A stretch of DNA of 15,162 nucleotides, taken from NCBI GenBank assembly GCA_027046105.1, contig JALTZQ010000023.1:6862-22023 (forward strand), read 5' to 3'. The stretch's first letter is position 1. Each line of letters opens with the position of its first letter. Position numbers and translations under genes: made by a program. The DNA is from Pyrodictiaceae archaeon (GTDB taxonomy: Archaea > Thermoproteota > Thermoprotei_A > Sulfolobales > Pyrodictiaceae). Under the pieces are notes generated by a model. That model did not search any database. It was not told the DNA's origin and saw only the letters and a program-made list of their open reading frames with translations. Positions 1 through 6,733 of this stretch are shown piece after piece.

Positions 1-602
1 GTGTAGGACTTGGTATAGCACGTGTGCCAAGAATCCCGGGAATAGGAAGGGCAGCATTTATCAACTCTGCTGTAGGAGGCCATCTAGCTCATCCACCAAG
101 GCCAGAGAAGAAAATACACGAGAGAATAAATAGAAAAGAAAAGATCCTTGCGACAGCATCTGCCCTTGCAGCCACGTCTATACCCGAATTTGTCGCCAAA
201 CGTGGCCACAAATTTACAGTGGAGCGTTTACCAATAGTAATTGATGATGAGGTTGAAGAAATCTATACAAAGACTAGGGATGTAAAGGAGTTACTTAAAT
301 CAATTGGCGTTTGGGATGATATCGAGCGAGCCAAGCAGAGGACAAGGATACGAGCCGGAAAGGGTAAGATGAGAGGAAGAAGATACATAACACCGCGTAG
401 CATACTCTTCATTGTAACCAGTATCAACAAACCCTTTGTACGCACAGTACTAAACCTGCCTGGTGTTGATGTGGCTGAACCATGGTATGTCAACGTTCTA
501 CAATTGGCGCCTGGTGGTGTTCCTGGTAGATTAACAGTAATAACACGTTCAGCACTAGATGAGCTGTCAAAGAGGTTTGATAAAACTATCTTAGGGTGGT
601 AG
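1..602 (+). CDS. rpl4: 50S ribosomal protein uL4 (L4), 5'-truncated by window edge
   Basis: uL4 is a large-subunit protein whose globular domain sits on 23S rRNA and whose extended loop lines the peptide exit tunnel. The frame is open from base 3, before any start codon, so the gene begins upstream of the window. About 199 residues are visible; archaeal uL4 is usually about 255-270, so roughly the first quarter is missing. The visible start reads [13 protein letters not shown] and then GRAAF, the family's Arg/Gly-rich tunnel-loop region. [11 protein letters not shown] follows near the middle and a conserved region ending in [12 protein letters not shown] closes the protein. The GTG at 24 gives an open frame but is internal, because homology continues upstream of it. 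The gene is followed directly by uL23, as in the standard archaeal uL3-uL4-uL23 order. Family assignment is firm. Confidence 0.95.
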   Translation, partial: VGLGIARVPRIPGIGRAAFINSAVGGHLAHPPRPEKKIHERINRKEKILATASALAATSIPEFVAKRGHKFTVERLPIVIDDEVEEIYTKTRDVKELLKSIGVWDDIERAKQRTRIRAGKGKMRGRRYITPRSILFIVTSINKPFVRTVLNLPGVDVAEPWYVNVLQLAPGGVPGRLTVITRSALDELSKRFDKTILGW

Positions 603-604
603 CT

Positions 605-868
605 GTGAAGGATCCTTATAAGGTAATTGTAAGACCACTTCAAACGGAGAAAGCGCTCAGGCTAATAGAGCAAGCTAACACTCTTACATTCATCGTTAAT
701 CGTAATGCAACGAAGCATGACATAAAGTACGCAATAGAGAAATTATTTGGTGTAAAGGTTGAGAAGGTGAATACGTTGATAACACCACAAGGAGAAAAAA
801 AGGCATACGTTAAATTAGCTAAAGAACACAGTGCAACGGAAGTTGCAGCTCGTCTTGGTATCCTATAG
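605..868 (+). CDS. rpl23: 50S ribosomal protein uL23 (L23)
   Basis: uL23 lies at the mouth of the peptide exit tunnel and is the docking point for SRP and the translocon. The 87-residue product starts [17 protein letters not shown], matching the archaeal uL23 start, where a short strand is followed by a conserved TEKA/TEKS motif. Next come [20 protein letters not shown] and the loop VKVEKVNTL, both typical. I prefer the GTG start at 605, because GGTGG at 595-599 then serves as the ribosome binding site and the gene begins 2 nt after the uL4 stop. A GTG at 596 would add three residues and overlap uL4 by 7 nt. It is the last gene before the spacer where uL2 and uS19 would be expected. Confidence 0.93.
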   Translation: MKDPYKVIVRPLQTEKALRLIEQANTLTFIVNRNATKHDIKYAIEKLFGVKVEKVNTLITPQGEKKAYVKLAKEHSATEVAARLGIL

Positions 869-958
869 CAATGGGACAAACAATCTGGTACCTTGCTGCC
901 ATCATCACTAATCTTATTCACTGTAACGTGTTGATAGCAGCATTTATTGGATTCAGCT

Positions 959-1060
959 CGTATACTCCTCCGTGGCCCGCGCGAGAACCCCGCGCAGGTC
1001 TCCGGGGAATCGATGAGCGCGTGGAGGCTCCACCCCTAGGCGTCAGGCCCTCCGTACACG
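959..1060 (-). ncRNA. Candidate structured non-coding RNA in GC-rich island
   Basis: The core of this stretch is about 72% G+C by hand count, far above the flanking genes; in hyperthermophiles such islands often mark structured RNAs. Read on the - strand it folds into a closed three-way shape. The terminal 7-bp helix pairs CGUGUAC (1060-1054) with GUAUACG (965-959). A second helix of 5-6 bp pairs GGCCUG (1049-1044) with CGGGCC (979-974). One arm pairs GGGG (1036-1033) with CCCC (1007-1004), and another is the hairpin GCGCG/CGCGC (995-991 with 983-979). The single G-U pair in each of the first two helices would be an A-C mismatch on the + strand, which favours - strand transcription. It does not fit tRNA (no T-loop consensus), 5S rRNA or a C/D box RNA. 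The family is unknown and expression is inferred. Confidence 0.4.
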
Positions 1061-1080
1061 TTGTGCTCCTCATTCATTCC

Positions 1081-1090
1081 TAAGTTTATG
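1081..1090 (-). promoter_or_regulatory. Possible TATA box for the - strand RNA
   Basis: On the - strand this reads CATAAACTTA. Its centre is about 26 nt upstream of position 1060, the 5' end of the terminal helix of the candidate RNA, which is the usual archaeal TATA-to-start spacing. The match to consensus is weak and the spacing is the main support. Confidence 0.25.
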
Positions 1091-1111
1091 ATGTATCATG
1101 AAATGATATCT

Positions 1112-1120
1112 CTTTTTAAG
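1112..1120 (+). promoter_or_regulatory. TATA box upstream of uL22
   Basis: CTTTTTAAG is a good archaeal box A. A start site about 25 nt downstream would fall near 1140, giving uL22 a leader of about 18 nt. This would let the uL22-uS3-uL29-Rnp1-uS17 block be transcribed separately from uL4-uL23, which is needed if the spacer interrupts the operon. Confidence 0.5.
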
Positions 1121-1157
1121 CGGGTAGTGACTGGCATAGGTAAGGGCGATTCGTGAC

Positions 1158-1628
1158 ATGCCGGTGTGGAGGTACTCAGTGCGTGTGGAGGACGAAAAGT
1201 CGGCAAAAGCTATGATGTGGGATGTACCAGTATCGTATAGGAAGGCGGTTGAATTAGCTCGTGTCATTAAGGGTATGAATGTTAATGAGGCTAAACGGTT
1301 ACTTGAAAAAGTTGTAAAGCTTGAAGAGCCAATTCCAGTTCGAAGATATAGTGGTAAGCAAGCTCACCATCGTGGTCTTGCTGCTAGATATAAATGGCCT
1401 GCAGGACGATATCCGGTCAAGGCAGCCAAATACATGTTAAAACTTCTAGATAATGTAATCAATAATGCCGAGAACAAGGGGTTAGATACGGATAGGCTCA
1501 GAATAATCCACGTTGCTGTTCATAAGGGTAGGATTCTTAAGCGTTGGATGCCGCGTGCTTTTGGTAGAGCAACGCCAAGATTTAAGCAATATAGTCATTT
1601 CGAGATAATTGTAGCGGAGGAGGAGTAG
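1158..1628 (+). CDS. rpl22: 50S ribosomal protein uL22 (L22)
   Basis: uL22 binds all domains of 23S rRNA, and its long beta-hairpin lines the exit tunnel opposite uL4. The 156-residue product has archaeal length. Its N-terminal part contains VSYRKAVELARVIKGMNVNEA (family helix and loop), followed by an archaeal insert around RRYSGKQAHHRG (63-73) and GRYPVKAAKYMLKLL. The Arg-rich hairpin VHKGRILKRWMPRAFGRATP lies at about 121-140. ATG 1158 gives the expected N-terminus. The upstream ribosome binding site is weak (GGCGAT at 1145-1150), unlike most genes here, and fits a short leader from the TATA box at 1112-1120. uS3 starts 2 nt after its stop. Confidence 0.96.
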   Translation: MPVWRYSVRVEDEKSAKAMMWDVPVSYRKAVELARVIKGMNVNEAKRLLEKVVKLEEPIPVRRYSGKQAHHRGLAARYKWPAGRYPVKAAKYMLKLLDNVINNAENKGLDTDRLRIIHVAVHKGRILKRWMPRAFGRATPRFKQYSHFEIIVAEEE

Positions 1629-1630
1629 AC

Positions 1631-2362
1631 GTGGTGCTTGTTAAGAAGCTGTTTGTGAAGAAAGCAATGCTACAGACTATGATTGATGAATATCTCGCCA
1701 AGAGATTTTACCGTGCAGGCTATGCGGGAGTACAAATAATACAATTCCCACTAGGCACGAGGGTCTTCATTGATGCTGAAAGACCAGCAATGATTATAGG
1801 CAGAAGGGGTGAAACCATACGTCAATTAGCAAGAGTATTTGAGCATGAGTTTAACTTACAAAATCCACAAATAACGGTGCGACGAGTTGATAATCCCGAT
1901 TTAAATGCACGTGTAGTGGCGTCTCGAATAGCTGTGTTCTTGGAACGTGGTGCTTACTATCGTAGAGTTGCCACAATAATGTTACGTAGAATAATCAATG
2001 CTGGTGCAGTGGGTGCGCAGATAGTGATAAGTGGAAAACTTCGTACAGAACGTGCACGCTATGAGAAGCTTCGATGGGGACGTGTCTATACAACTGGCCA
2101 CCATGTAGAATACATGGTTGACCGTGCAGTTATGCACGTACTACTGAAACCAGGTGTTTATGGTATAGAGGTTACAATAGTTAAACCAGCTAAAACTGCT
2201 GATGCTATCCGCATAAAAACGCCGGAAGAAGTGAAAGAAGTAATTGAAGAGGTGAGGCGCGAACTGGAAGTATCTATCTCAAAACCCGAGTTTGAAGCAA
2301 CAGCAGTAGCAGGCCCGAGAGGTGAGCCCCAAACATCTGCAAGCGCTAGTTCTGGCGCATAG
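1631..2362 (+). CDS. rps3: 30S ribosomal protein uS3 (S3)
   Basis: uS3 sits at the mRNA entry channel of the small subunit. The 243-residue product opens with the archaeal sequence VKKLFVKKAMLQTMIDEYL. It carries a type II KH domain with the RNA-binding loop GRRG at 57-60 (IIGRRGETI), then the C-terminal uS3 domain with GAQIVISGKLRTERAR and the G-rich region before VEYMVDRA. After about residue 200 an acidic stretch leads to a low-complexity tail rich in Ala, Ser and Gly, which is probably disordered and is variable in the family. It starts at GTG 1631 behind the Shine-Dalgarno-like GGAGGAGG region that overlaps the end of uL22; GTG 1634 is an alternative. The spacing implies translational coupling with uL22. 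Confidence 0.96.
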   Translation: MVLVKKLFVKKAMLQTMIDEYLAKRFYRAGYAGVQIIQFPLGTRVFIDAERPAMIIGRRGETIRQLARVFEHEFNLQNPQITVRRVDNPDLNARVVASRIAVFLERGAYYRRVATIMLRRIINAGAVGAQIVISGKLRTERARYEKLRWGRVYTTGHHVEYMVDRAVMHVLLKPGVYGIEVTIVKPAKTADAIRIKTPEEVKEVIEEVRRELEVSISKPEFEATAVAGPRGEPQTSASASSGA

Positions 2363-2374
2363 GGTGAAGCGGCC

Positions 2375-2599
2375 ATGGGTAAGTATATGATTAAAGCAGA
2401 TGATATACGTAAGATGAGTCGTGAAGAGAGACTCAAGAAGCTAAACGAGCTTAGAGAGGAGCTGATGAAGCTTAGATTAAAGGCTGCTACAGGTACATTG
2501 GAGAATCCCGGTGCCATACGTGCCATAAGAAAGACTATAGCACGTATACTAACGATTATGCGGGAAGAAGAACTAGGCAGTACGCGCAAGAGAGAGTGA
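2375..2599 (+). CDS. rpl29: 50S ribosomal protein uL29 (L29)
   Basis: uL29 is a small helical-hairpin protein next to uL23 at the exit tunnel. The 74 residues show the family pattern: RKMSREERLKKLNELREELM in the first helix, LRLKAATGTLENPGAIRAIR over the turn, and KTIARILTIMREEEL in the second helix. ATG 2375 follows GGGTGAAG (2362-2369) at normal spacing. The TGA stop lies inside GAGTGATCC, which doubles as the ribosome binding site of the next gene. Some archaeal clusters carry the aIF1 (SUI1) gene after uL29; it is absent here. Confidence 0.94.
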   Translation: MGKYMIKADDIRKMSREERLKKLNELREELMKLRLKAATGTLENPGAIRAIRKTIARILTIMREEELGSTRKRE

Positions 2600-2607
2600 T
2601 CCTTCTT

Positions 2608-2937
2608 TTGCGTAGAACAGCTTGGAACATACCTTTCCACGAGCTTATTGGACTTAAAATACATGTCCTCTCTCACCCCGATCCAGCACTTGTTGGTATA
2701 GCTGGCATTGTTGTAGAAGAAACAAAAAACACGCTCGTTGTAAGTACTGGTGATCGCTGTATACGAGTGATTAAGCACCATGGTTTATTCTTGTTTAAAT
2801 TGCATGGAACAAGTGTTGTCTTGCGAGGGGAAGAAATACTAGGGGACCCTGCAGAGCGTCTCAAGAGGCTTGAGAAAACCAGGGGTGTTCGATGGCTTGT
2901 CCGCAAGGGTAAAGAACGTAGGTATTCCTGGGGTTAA
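2608..2937 (+). CDS. rnp1: Ribonuclease P protein component 1 (Rnp1/Rpp29/Pop4)
   Basis: Rnp1 is the archaeal homologue of eukaryotic Pop4/Rpp29. It binds Rpp21 and the RNase P RNA specificity region to help remove tRNA 5' leaders. The product (109 residues from TTG 2608) begins RRTAWNIPFHELIGLKIHV, the classic family start. An Sm-like beta-barrel follows, with PDPALVGIAGIVVEETKNTL and CIRVIKHHGLFLFKL. A C-terminal basic helix (AERLKRLEKTRG) ends the domain. I choose TTG 2608 because GTGATCC (2596-2602) matches the anti-Shine-Dalgarno sequence and sits 5 nt upstream. The in-frame GTG at 2596 is the other candidate (113 residues) but would use that site as coding sequence. Its 3' end overlaps uS17. 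Confidence 0.9.
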   Translation: MRRTAWNIPFHELIGLKIHVLSHPDPALVGIAGIVVEETKNTLVVSTGDRCIRVIKHHGLFLFKLHGTSVVLRGEEILGDPAERLKRLEKTRGVRWLVRKGKERRYSWG

Positions 2938-3241
2938 TCCACCAGAAAAGGCGTGTGATGACTCTAAGTGTCCATGGCATGGTAAGGTGCGTGTTCGAGG
3001 CCTTGTTCTTACCGGCAGAGTAGTTAAGGCTAAAATGCAACGTACTGTTGTGGTTGAACGCGAATACTTGTATTATGATAGGAAGTATCGTCGGTATGAG
3101 AAGAGGCGTAGCAAGATACACGCACATAACCCGCCATGCATCAATGCTAAGGAGGGCGATATCGTTATTATTGGAGAAACGAGGCCGTTAGCTAAAACAG
3201 TTCATTTTGTCGTTCTTGGCATTGTAGGTAGAAAAGAGTGA
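2897..3241 (+). CDS. rps17: 30S ribosomal protein uS17 (S17)
   Basis: uS17 is an OB-fold primary binder of 16S rRNA. The 114-residue form from TTG 2897 starts MSARVKNVGIPGVNPPEKAC, which aligns with archaeal uS17 N-termini. The archaeal CDDSKCPWHGK motif follows, then the OB barrel with GRVVKAKMQRTVVVEREYLYY and the conserved RRSKIHAHNPPCI. Near the end is GETRPLAKTVHFVVLG. A TTG at 2870 would add nine residues (123 aa). I prefer 2897 because AGGGGTG (2880-2886) lies upstream and family length fits better. Either way the gene overlaps Rnp1 (41 or 68 bp) in another frame, implying coupled translation. Confidence 0.92.
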   Translation: MSARVKNVGIPGVNPPEKACDDSKCPWHGKVRVRGLVLTGRVVKAKMQRTVVVEREYLYYDRKYRRYEKRRSKIHAHNPPCINAKEGDIVIIGETRPLAKTVHFVVLGIVGRKE

Positions 3242-3268
3242 AAGTCATACCCTTTGCACAAATCTAAG

Positions 3269-3278
3269 CCTAAATAAG
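3269..3278 (+). promoter_or_regulatory. TATA box upstream of uL14
   Basis: CCTAAATAAG in the 75-bp spacer after uS17 resembles archaeal box A. A start about 25 nt downstream (near 3300) leaves the ribosome binding site GGGTGA (3305-3310) inside a short leader. It suggests an internal promoter that could start a uL14-eL19 unit. Confidence 0.4.
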
Positions 3279-3316
3279 GGGTCTTTGTATTCGTTTAGAG
3301 CGCTGGGTGAATAGTA

Positions 3317-3736
3317 ATGGTCAAAACTGGTGCGGCAGCTGGCGGGCCAAGGCGAAGGATAAACGCTGGTTTGCAAGTAGGGAGTTATGTAAAGGTAGCT
3401 GATAATAGTGGTGCTAAGGAAGTGATGATAATAGGTGTAGTAGGGTACAAGGGTAGGTTACGGCGTATTCCTCCTGCTGGAGTAGGTGATATGGTTGTTG
3501 TTACCGTAAAGAAAGGTACACCTGAAATGAGAAGACAAGTTGTTCGTGCCATAGTCGTAAGGCAGCGTAGGCCTTACCGCCGCCCCGACGGCACATGGAT
3601 AGCTTTTGAAGATAACGCAGTCGTTATAGTATCTCCCGAAGGTGCACCAAAAGGCAGCGAAATACATGGGCCGATAGCACGTGAAGCAGCTGAACGATGG
3701 CCTAAGATAGCTAGTATAGCAAGCATAATAGTTTAA
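3317..3736 (+). CDS. rpl14: 50S ribosomal protein uL14 (L14)
   Basis: uL14 lies on the subunit interface and contacts 16S rRNA in the joined ribosome. The 139-residue product has the family's five-stranded barrel: [19 protein letters not shown] at about 18-36, then [16 protein letters not shown] and [36 protein letters not shown] and [20 protein letters not shown] close the protein. The Gly/Arg-rich N-terminal leader (AAAGGPRRR) is typical of archaeal forms. ATG 3317 follows GGGTGA with 6-nt spacing. Assignment is certain. Confidence 0.97.
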   Translation: MVKTGAAAGGPRRRINAGLQVGSYVKVADNSGAKEVMIIGVVGYKGRLRRIPPAGVGDMVVVTVKKGTPEMRRQVVRAIVVRQRRPYRRPDGTWIAFEDNAVVIVSPEGAPKGSEIHGPIAREAAERWPKIASIASIIV

Positions 3737-3751
3737 AGAGGTGTTGAAAGC

Positions 3752-4189
3752 ATGAAATGGGTTAAATCATCTCAGCCAAAGAAGCAACGTAAAGCATTCT
3801 TCAATGCACCCCTCCATAAGAGACAGAAGATGATGGCGGCTCCATTATCAGAGGAATTACGTAGACAATATGGCATACGTAGTCTTCCAGTAAGAAAAGG
3901 TGACGAGGTTGTTATCCTAAGAGGAGACTGGAAAGGACATCGTGGAAAAGTGGTAGAAGTTGACTTGAAGAAAATGAGGATCTTTGTGGAAGGCGTGACA
4001 CAGACTAATGCACGTGGCGAACCCCGTTATTATCCGCTTCATCCATCAAAAGTTATGATAGTAAAACTTGATCTAAGCGATAAAAAGCGTATGGAGATCA
4101 TAGAGAGAAAGCGTAGGCAACGAGAGGAATATCTAGCTGTCCTACGTGCAGGTGCAAAGAGTGGCATAGAGAAGGAGGAGGGTGGTTAG
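3752..4189 (+). CDS. rpl24: 50S ribosomal protein uL24 (L24)
   Basis: uL24 is an early assembly protein of the large subunit, near the exit tunnel. The 145-residue product has an archaeal basic N-terminal extension ([20 protein letters not shown]). A KOW motif lies at about 49-75 ([20 protein letters not shown]), and the conserved [16 protein letters not shown] follows. The charged C-terminal helix is of variable length in the family. ATG 3752 follows GAGGTG (3739-3744). It ends just before eS4 with no room for a promoter, so the two are co-transcribed. Confidence 0.95.
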   Translation: MKWVKSSQPKKQRKAFFNAPLHKRQKMMAAPLSEELRRQYGIRSLPVRKGDEVVILRGDWKGHRGKVVEVDLKKMRIFVEGVTQTNARGEPRYYPLHPSKVMIVKLDLSDKKRMEIIERKRRQREEYLAVLRAGAKSGIEKEEGG

Positions 4190-4193
4190 CGGA

Positions 4194-4964
4194 ATGGCGA
4201 GAATGGGTGGTAGGCGACATCTCAAGACACTTGCAGCACCAAAGTTTTGGCCTGTAAGGCTACATGCTGGAGTATTCACAGTTAAGCCATCACCCGGCCC
4301 TCATCCCATTGAACGCTGCATACCATTACTAATTATTGTACGTGATGTCCTCGGATACGCTAAGACTGCTAGAGAAGCACGTAAGCTCATTGCTGAAGGC
4401 CATTTCAAGATCGATGGTCGCGTAAGGAGAAATTACAAGTACCCAGTAGGTTTCATGGATGTTATTGAGATCGTGGACACTGGTGAAAAGTATCGTGTAC
4501 TGCCCTATCCAACAAGGTTCTTCATACTTCATCCGATAAGTGACGAGGAAGCGAGATTTAAGCTAGGTAGAGTAGAGGATAAATCGACCGTCAAGGGAGG
4601 ACATATACAGCTCCACCTTCATGATGGCCGTAATGTACTTATTCGTGTCGAAGATCCCACAAATCCTGTTGAAGCAAAACACTATGAGACCTTAGGAACA
4701 GTCAAAATATCGATACCTGAGCAAGGGCTGTTGGACTATGCACCACTTCGTGAAGGTAGTCCTGTAATTGTATTTGGTGGCCGCAACGTTGGGCGTGTCG
4801 GCAAGGTAGTATCGATACATCATGGTATGAAGAGGTATCGTAGCATAGTAACCATTGAAGACGTTAGAGGTGAAAGATTCCAAACAAGCTTGGACTATGT
4901 ATTCGTTATAGGACCTCCTAATGGCGAGCCCTGGATATCATTGCCAGAGGGTGCCTGGAAATGA
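4194..4964 (+). CDS. rps4e: 30S ribosomal protein eS4 (S4e)
   Basis: eS4 is an archaeal/eukaryotic small-subunit protein. From ATG 4194 it is 256 residues. The N-terminus [20 protein letters not shown] is characteristic. An S4-type RNA-binding region spans about 42-105 ([34 protein letters not shown]). The central eS4 domain follows, and a KOW motif lies at about 190-208 ([16 protein letters not shown]). GGAGGAGGGTGG at 4174-4185 is a strong ribosome binding site for ATG 4194. An in-frame GTG at 4182 lies within that site and is unlikely; ATG 4203 is a weaker alternative. The stop overlaps the uL5 start (ATGA). Confidence 0.95.
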   Translation: MARMGGRRHLKTLAAPKFWPVRLHAGVFTVKPSPGPHPIERCIPLLIIVRDVLGYAKTAREARKLIAEGHFKIDGRVRRNYKYPVGFMDVIEIVDTGEKYRVLPYPTRFFILHPISDEEARFKLGRVEDKSTVKGGHIQLHLHDGRNVLIRVEDPTNPVEAKHYETLGTVKISIPEQGLLDYAPLREGSPVIVFGGRNVGRVGKVVSIHHGMKRYRSIVTIEDVRGERFQTSLDYVFVIGPPNGEPWISLPEGAWK

Positions 4965-5548
4965 GTGTGGAACATCCTATTCCCCTGCCAGTAGAGACTA
5001 TAAGAGCTATACGTGAACGTTGGGAGCAAAATCCAATGCTAAAACCACGTATAGTCAAGGTCACTGTGAATATTAGCGTAGGGGAGTCTGGAGAGAGACT
5101 CGAGAAAGCCGCGCGCGTCCTTGAACAACTAACGGGCCAAAAACCGTCCTATAGGAAGGCCAAGAAAACAATTAGGGATTTTGGTATTAGGAAAGGTGAG
5201 CCGATAGCAGTTATGGTTACGCTTCGCCGTGAGAAAGCCATGGAGTTTCTCAAGAAAGCTTTTGAGGCAATAGGATGGCGCTTGAGAGAAAGCCAATTTG
5301 ATGAATATGGTAATATTTCGTTTGGGATAAAGGAGCACATTACAATACCTGGTGTACGCTATGATCCAGAAATAGGGATATTCGGTATGGATGTGGCTAT
5401 TACCATTGAAAGACCTGGGTATCGTGTACTCCGTAGGAGAAGAGCACGCAAGAAGCATATACCTAGAAGACATCGCGTAACCAAAGAGGAGGCCATGATA
5501 CTACTAAATGAGCTCTTTAATGTAACCATACTTCCAAGCCGGAGGTGA
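4961..5548 (+). CDS. rpl5: 50S ribosomal protein uL5 (L5)
   Basis: uL5 binds 5S rRNA together with uL18 and forms part of the central protuberance. The 195-residue product contains the core [20 protein letters not shown] with a matching helix ([17 protein letters not shown]). [18 protein letters not shown] follows, then the family region [20 protein letters not shown] and [19 protein letters not shown]. The C-terminal [20 protein letters not shown] is the basic archaeal extension. ATG 4961 overlaps the eS4 stop by 4 nt, the classic sign of translational coupling. Confidence 0.96.
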   Translation: MSVEHPIPLPVETIRAIRERWEQNPMLKPRIVKVTVNISVGESGERLEKAARVLEQLTGQKPSYRKAKKTIRDFGIRKGEPIAVMVTLRREKAMEFLKKAFEAIGWRLRESQFDEYGNISFGIKEHITIPGVRYDPEIGIFGMDVAITIERPGYRVLRRRRARKKHIPRRHRVTKEEAMILLNELFNVTILPSRR

Positions 5549-5550
5549 TC
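5541..5550 (+). promoter_or_regulatory. Consensus Shine-Dalgarno site for uS14
   Basis: GGAGGTGATC is a full complement of the archaeal 16S rRNA 3' end. It lies 5 nt before the uS14 ATG and contains the TGA stop of uL5, so ribosomes finishing uL5 can reinitiate on this short gene. It fixes the uS14 start. Confidence 0.85.
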
Positions 5551-5555
5551 ATCCT

Positions 5556-5720
5556 ATGGGGAAGTATAGGCCACCTAAACATGTACGTATAGGCCGAGGT
5601 GCTGTGCAATGTCAAAGATGTGGAAGCCATGATGCCGTGATAAGAAAATATGGGCTTTATCTTTGTCGTCAATGTTTCCGCGAACTTGCAGTAAGTTTGG
5701 GCTTCCGTAAATACGCGTAA
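5556..5720 (+). CDS. rps14: 30S ribosomal protein uS14 (S14), zinc-binding type
   Basis: This short gene encodes 54 residues. uS14 binds the head of the small subunit. The product begins [19 protein letters not shown] and has two CXXC pairs, Cys19/Cys22 (CQRC) and Cys37/Cys40 (CRQC), forming the zinc site of C+ type uS14. It ends with the conserved [14 protein letters not shown]. The perfect Shine-Dalgarno upstream, the conserved position between uL5 and uS8, and full-length similarity leave no doubt. Confidence 0.96.
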   Translation: MGKYRPPKHVRIGRGAVQCQRCGSHDAVIRKYGLYLCRQCFRELAVSLGFRKYA

Positions 5721-5734
5721 CAAGGTGAGTTAAA

Positions 5735-6136
5735 ATGGTTATGTTAGATACACTCGCTAACGCTATGGCTACAATAATGAATGCAGAGGCACGTGCTAAG
5801 CAAGAAGCAGTCATAATGCCTGCATCAAAACTAATAGCAGCTGTGCTTAGAGTGATGCAGCAGGAGGGTTACATAGGTGAATTTGAATATATAGATGATG
5901 GTCGTTGGGGGAAAATCAGAGTAAGGCTCCTTGGCAGAATTAATAAATGTGGTGTAATAAAGCCACGATTCCCAGTTAAGTACCGTGATCTCGTTAGAAT
6001 GCCGGACTGGCTAAGAAAATATCTGCCTAGCCGTGACATGGGTATACTCATACTCAGTACAAGCCAAGGTGTGATGTCGCATAAAGAGGCACTACGCAGG
6101 AAGATAGGTGGAGTTCTCTTAGCATACGTGTACTAG
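5735..6136 (+). CDS. rps8: 30S ribosomal protein uS8 (S8)
   Basis: uS8 binds the central domain of 16S rRNA and in many organisms also regulates its own operon. The 133-residue product has the N-terminal helix region [20 protein letters not shown] and the middle section [19 protein letters not shown]. The C-terminal signature [20 protein letters not shown] contains the S-T-S-x-G motif that contacts RNA. ATG 5735 follows GGTGAG (5724-5729), 14 nt after uS14. No uS8 operator-like structure was evident by eye. Confidence 0.96.
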   Translation: MVMLDTLANAMATIMNAEARAKQEAVIMPASKLIAAVLRVMQQEGYIGEFEYIDDGRWGKIRVRLLGRINKCGVIKPRFPVKYRDLVRMPDWLRKYLPSRDMGILILSTSQGVMSHKEALRRKIGGVLLAYVY

Positions 6137-6169
6137 CATAGTACTTTAAGGTAAGTAAGGTGGTACAAT

Positions 6170-6733
6170 ATGGTTAAGGCCGTATATGTGGCTGAGGAAG
6201 TGCGTATACCGCAAGGCGTGGAAGTGGCAATTGACGGATTAAAGGTAACGATAAAAGGCCCTAAAGGCGAACTTACGAGGGATTTTAGCCATGCACGTGG
6301 TATATTATTGAGGCTGGACGAGGATGAAGAAGGGAAGAAAATAGTAGTTGAAACATACTTTGCTGATAGGAAACGAAAGGCTCTTGTCGGCACAATAGCA
6401 GCACATATAGAAAACATGGTTATTGGTGTAACGAAAGGATTCCGCTACAAGTTGAAAATAATCTACTCACACTTCCCAGTAAGTGTTAAAGTTGAAGGAG
6501 ATAAAGTGATAATAGAAAATTTCCTTGGTGAAAAAGCACCACGTATAGCAAAAATAGTTGGCAACGTTAAGGTCTTAGCGAAGAAAGACGAGGTGATCGT
6601 TGAAGGCATAGATATTGAGGCTGTGGGCCAAACAGCTGCTAATATAGAACTTGCCACGAAAGTTAAAGATAAAGATCGCCGTGTATTTGTTGACGGTATA
6701 TACATCTACGAGAAGGGGGTTGCAGAGCAATGA
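6170..6733 (+). CDS. rpl6: 50S ribosomal protein uL6 (L6)
   Basis: uL6 sits at the base of the L7/L12 stalk near the GTPase centre. The 187-residue product holds two repeated alpha/beta domains. The first starts VAEEVRIPQGVEVAIDGLKV with KGPKGELTRDF. The second includes VSVKVEGDKVIIENFLGEKA, then VIVEGIDIEAVGQTAANIEL near residues 140-160. ATG 6170 follows GGTGGT (6160-6165). A TATA-like CTTTAAG at 6144-6150 could support weak internal initiation but is not compelling. The gene overlaps eL32 by 4 nt (ATGA). Confidence 0.96.
   Translation: MVKAVYVAEEVRIPQGVEVAIDGLKVTIKGPKGELTRDFSHARGILLRLDEDEEGKKIVVETYFADRKRKALVGTIAAHIENMVIGVTKGFRYKLKIIYSHFPVSVKVEGDKVIIENFLGEKAPRIAKIVGNVKVLAKKDEVIVEGIDIEAVGQTAANIELATKVKDKDRRVFVDGIYIYEKGVAEQ

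Larger units (their letters stand above)
869..1157. other. 289-bp non-coding spacer in place of uL2-uS19
   Basis: No convincing protein is encoded here. In most archaeal clusters uL23 is followed by uL2 and uS19 and then uL22, but neither gene nor a recognisable fragment of either is present. The spacer has three parts: an ordinary AT-rich part (869-958), a sharply GC-rich part (959-1060) and an AT-rich part with TATA-like boxes on both strands (1081-1120). An open frame at 871-1083 has no ribosome binding site and no family features, and it crosses the GC-rich island, so I treat it as chance. Confidence 0.8.

Noticed and set aside
263..643. - strand open frames opposite uL4 and other ribosomal genes
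   Set aside because: All - strand frames lie antisense to firm genes, have no family features and are shadows of codon bias.
959..1060. tRNA, split-tRNA, 5S rRNA or C/D box RNA in the GC island
   Set aside because: GGGTTCT on the - strand resembles part of a T-arm but lacks the GTTCRA loop pattern, and no cloverleaf closes. No 5S signature. GATGA on the + strand has no matching CTGA box.
871..1083. Open frame of 70 codons after uL23
   Set aside because: No ribosome binding site or family signature, and it runs through the GC-rich structured island; most likely chance.
4182..4193. GTG 4182 as the eS4 start
   Set aside because: It lies inside the GGAGGAGGGTGG ribosome binding site that serves ATG 4194.
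5149..5473. Overlapping - strand frames within uL5
   Set aside because: Antisense to a certain gene, with no start signals.
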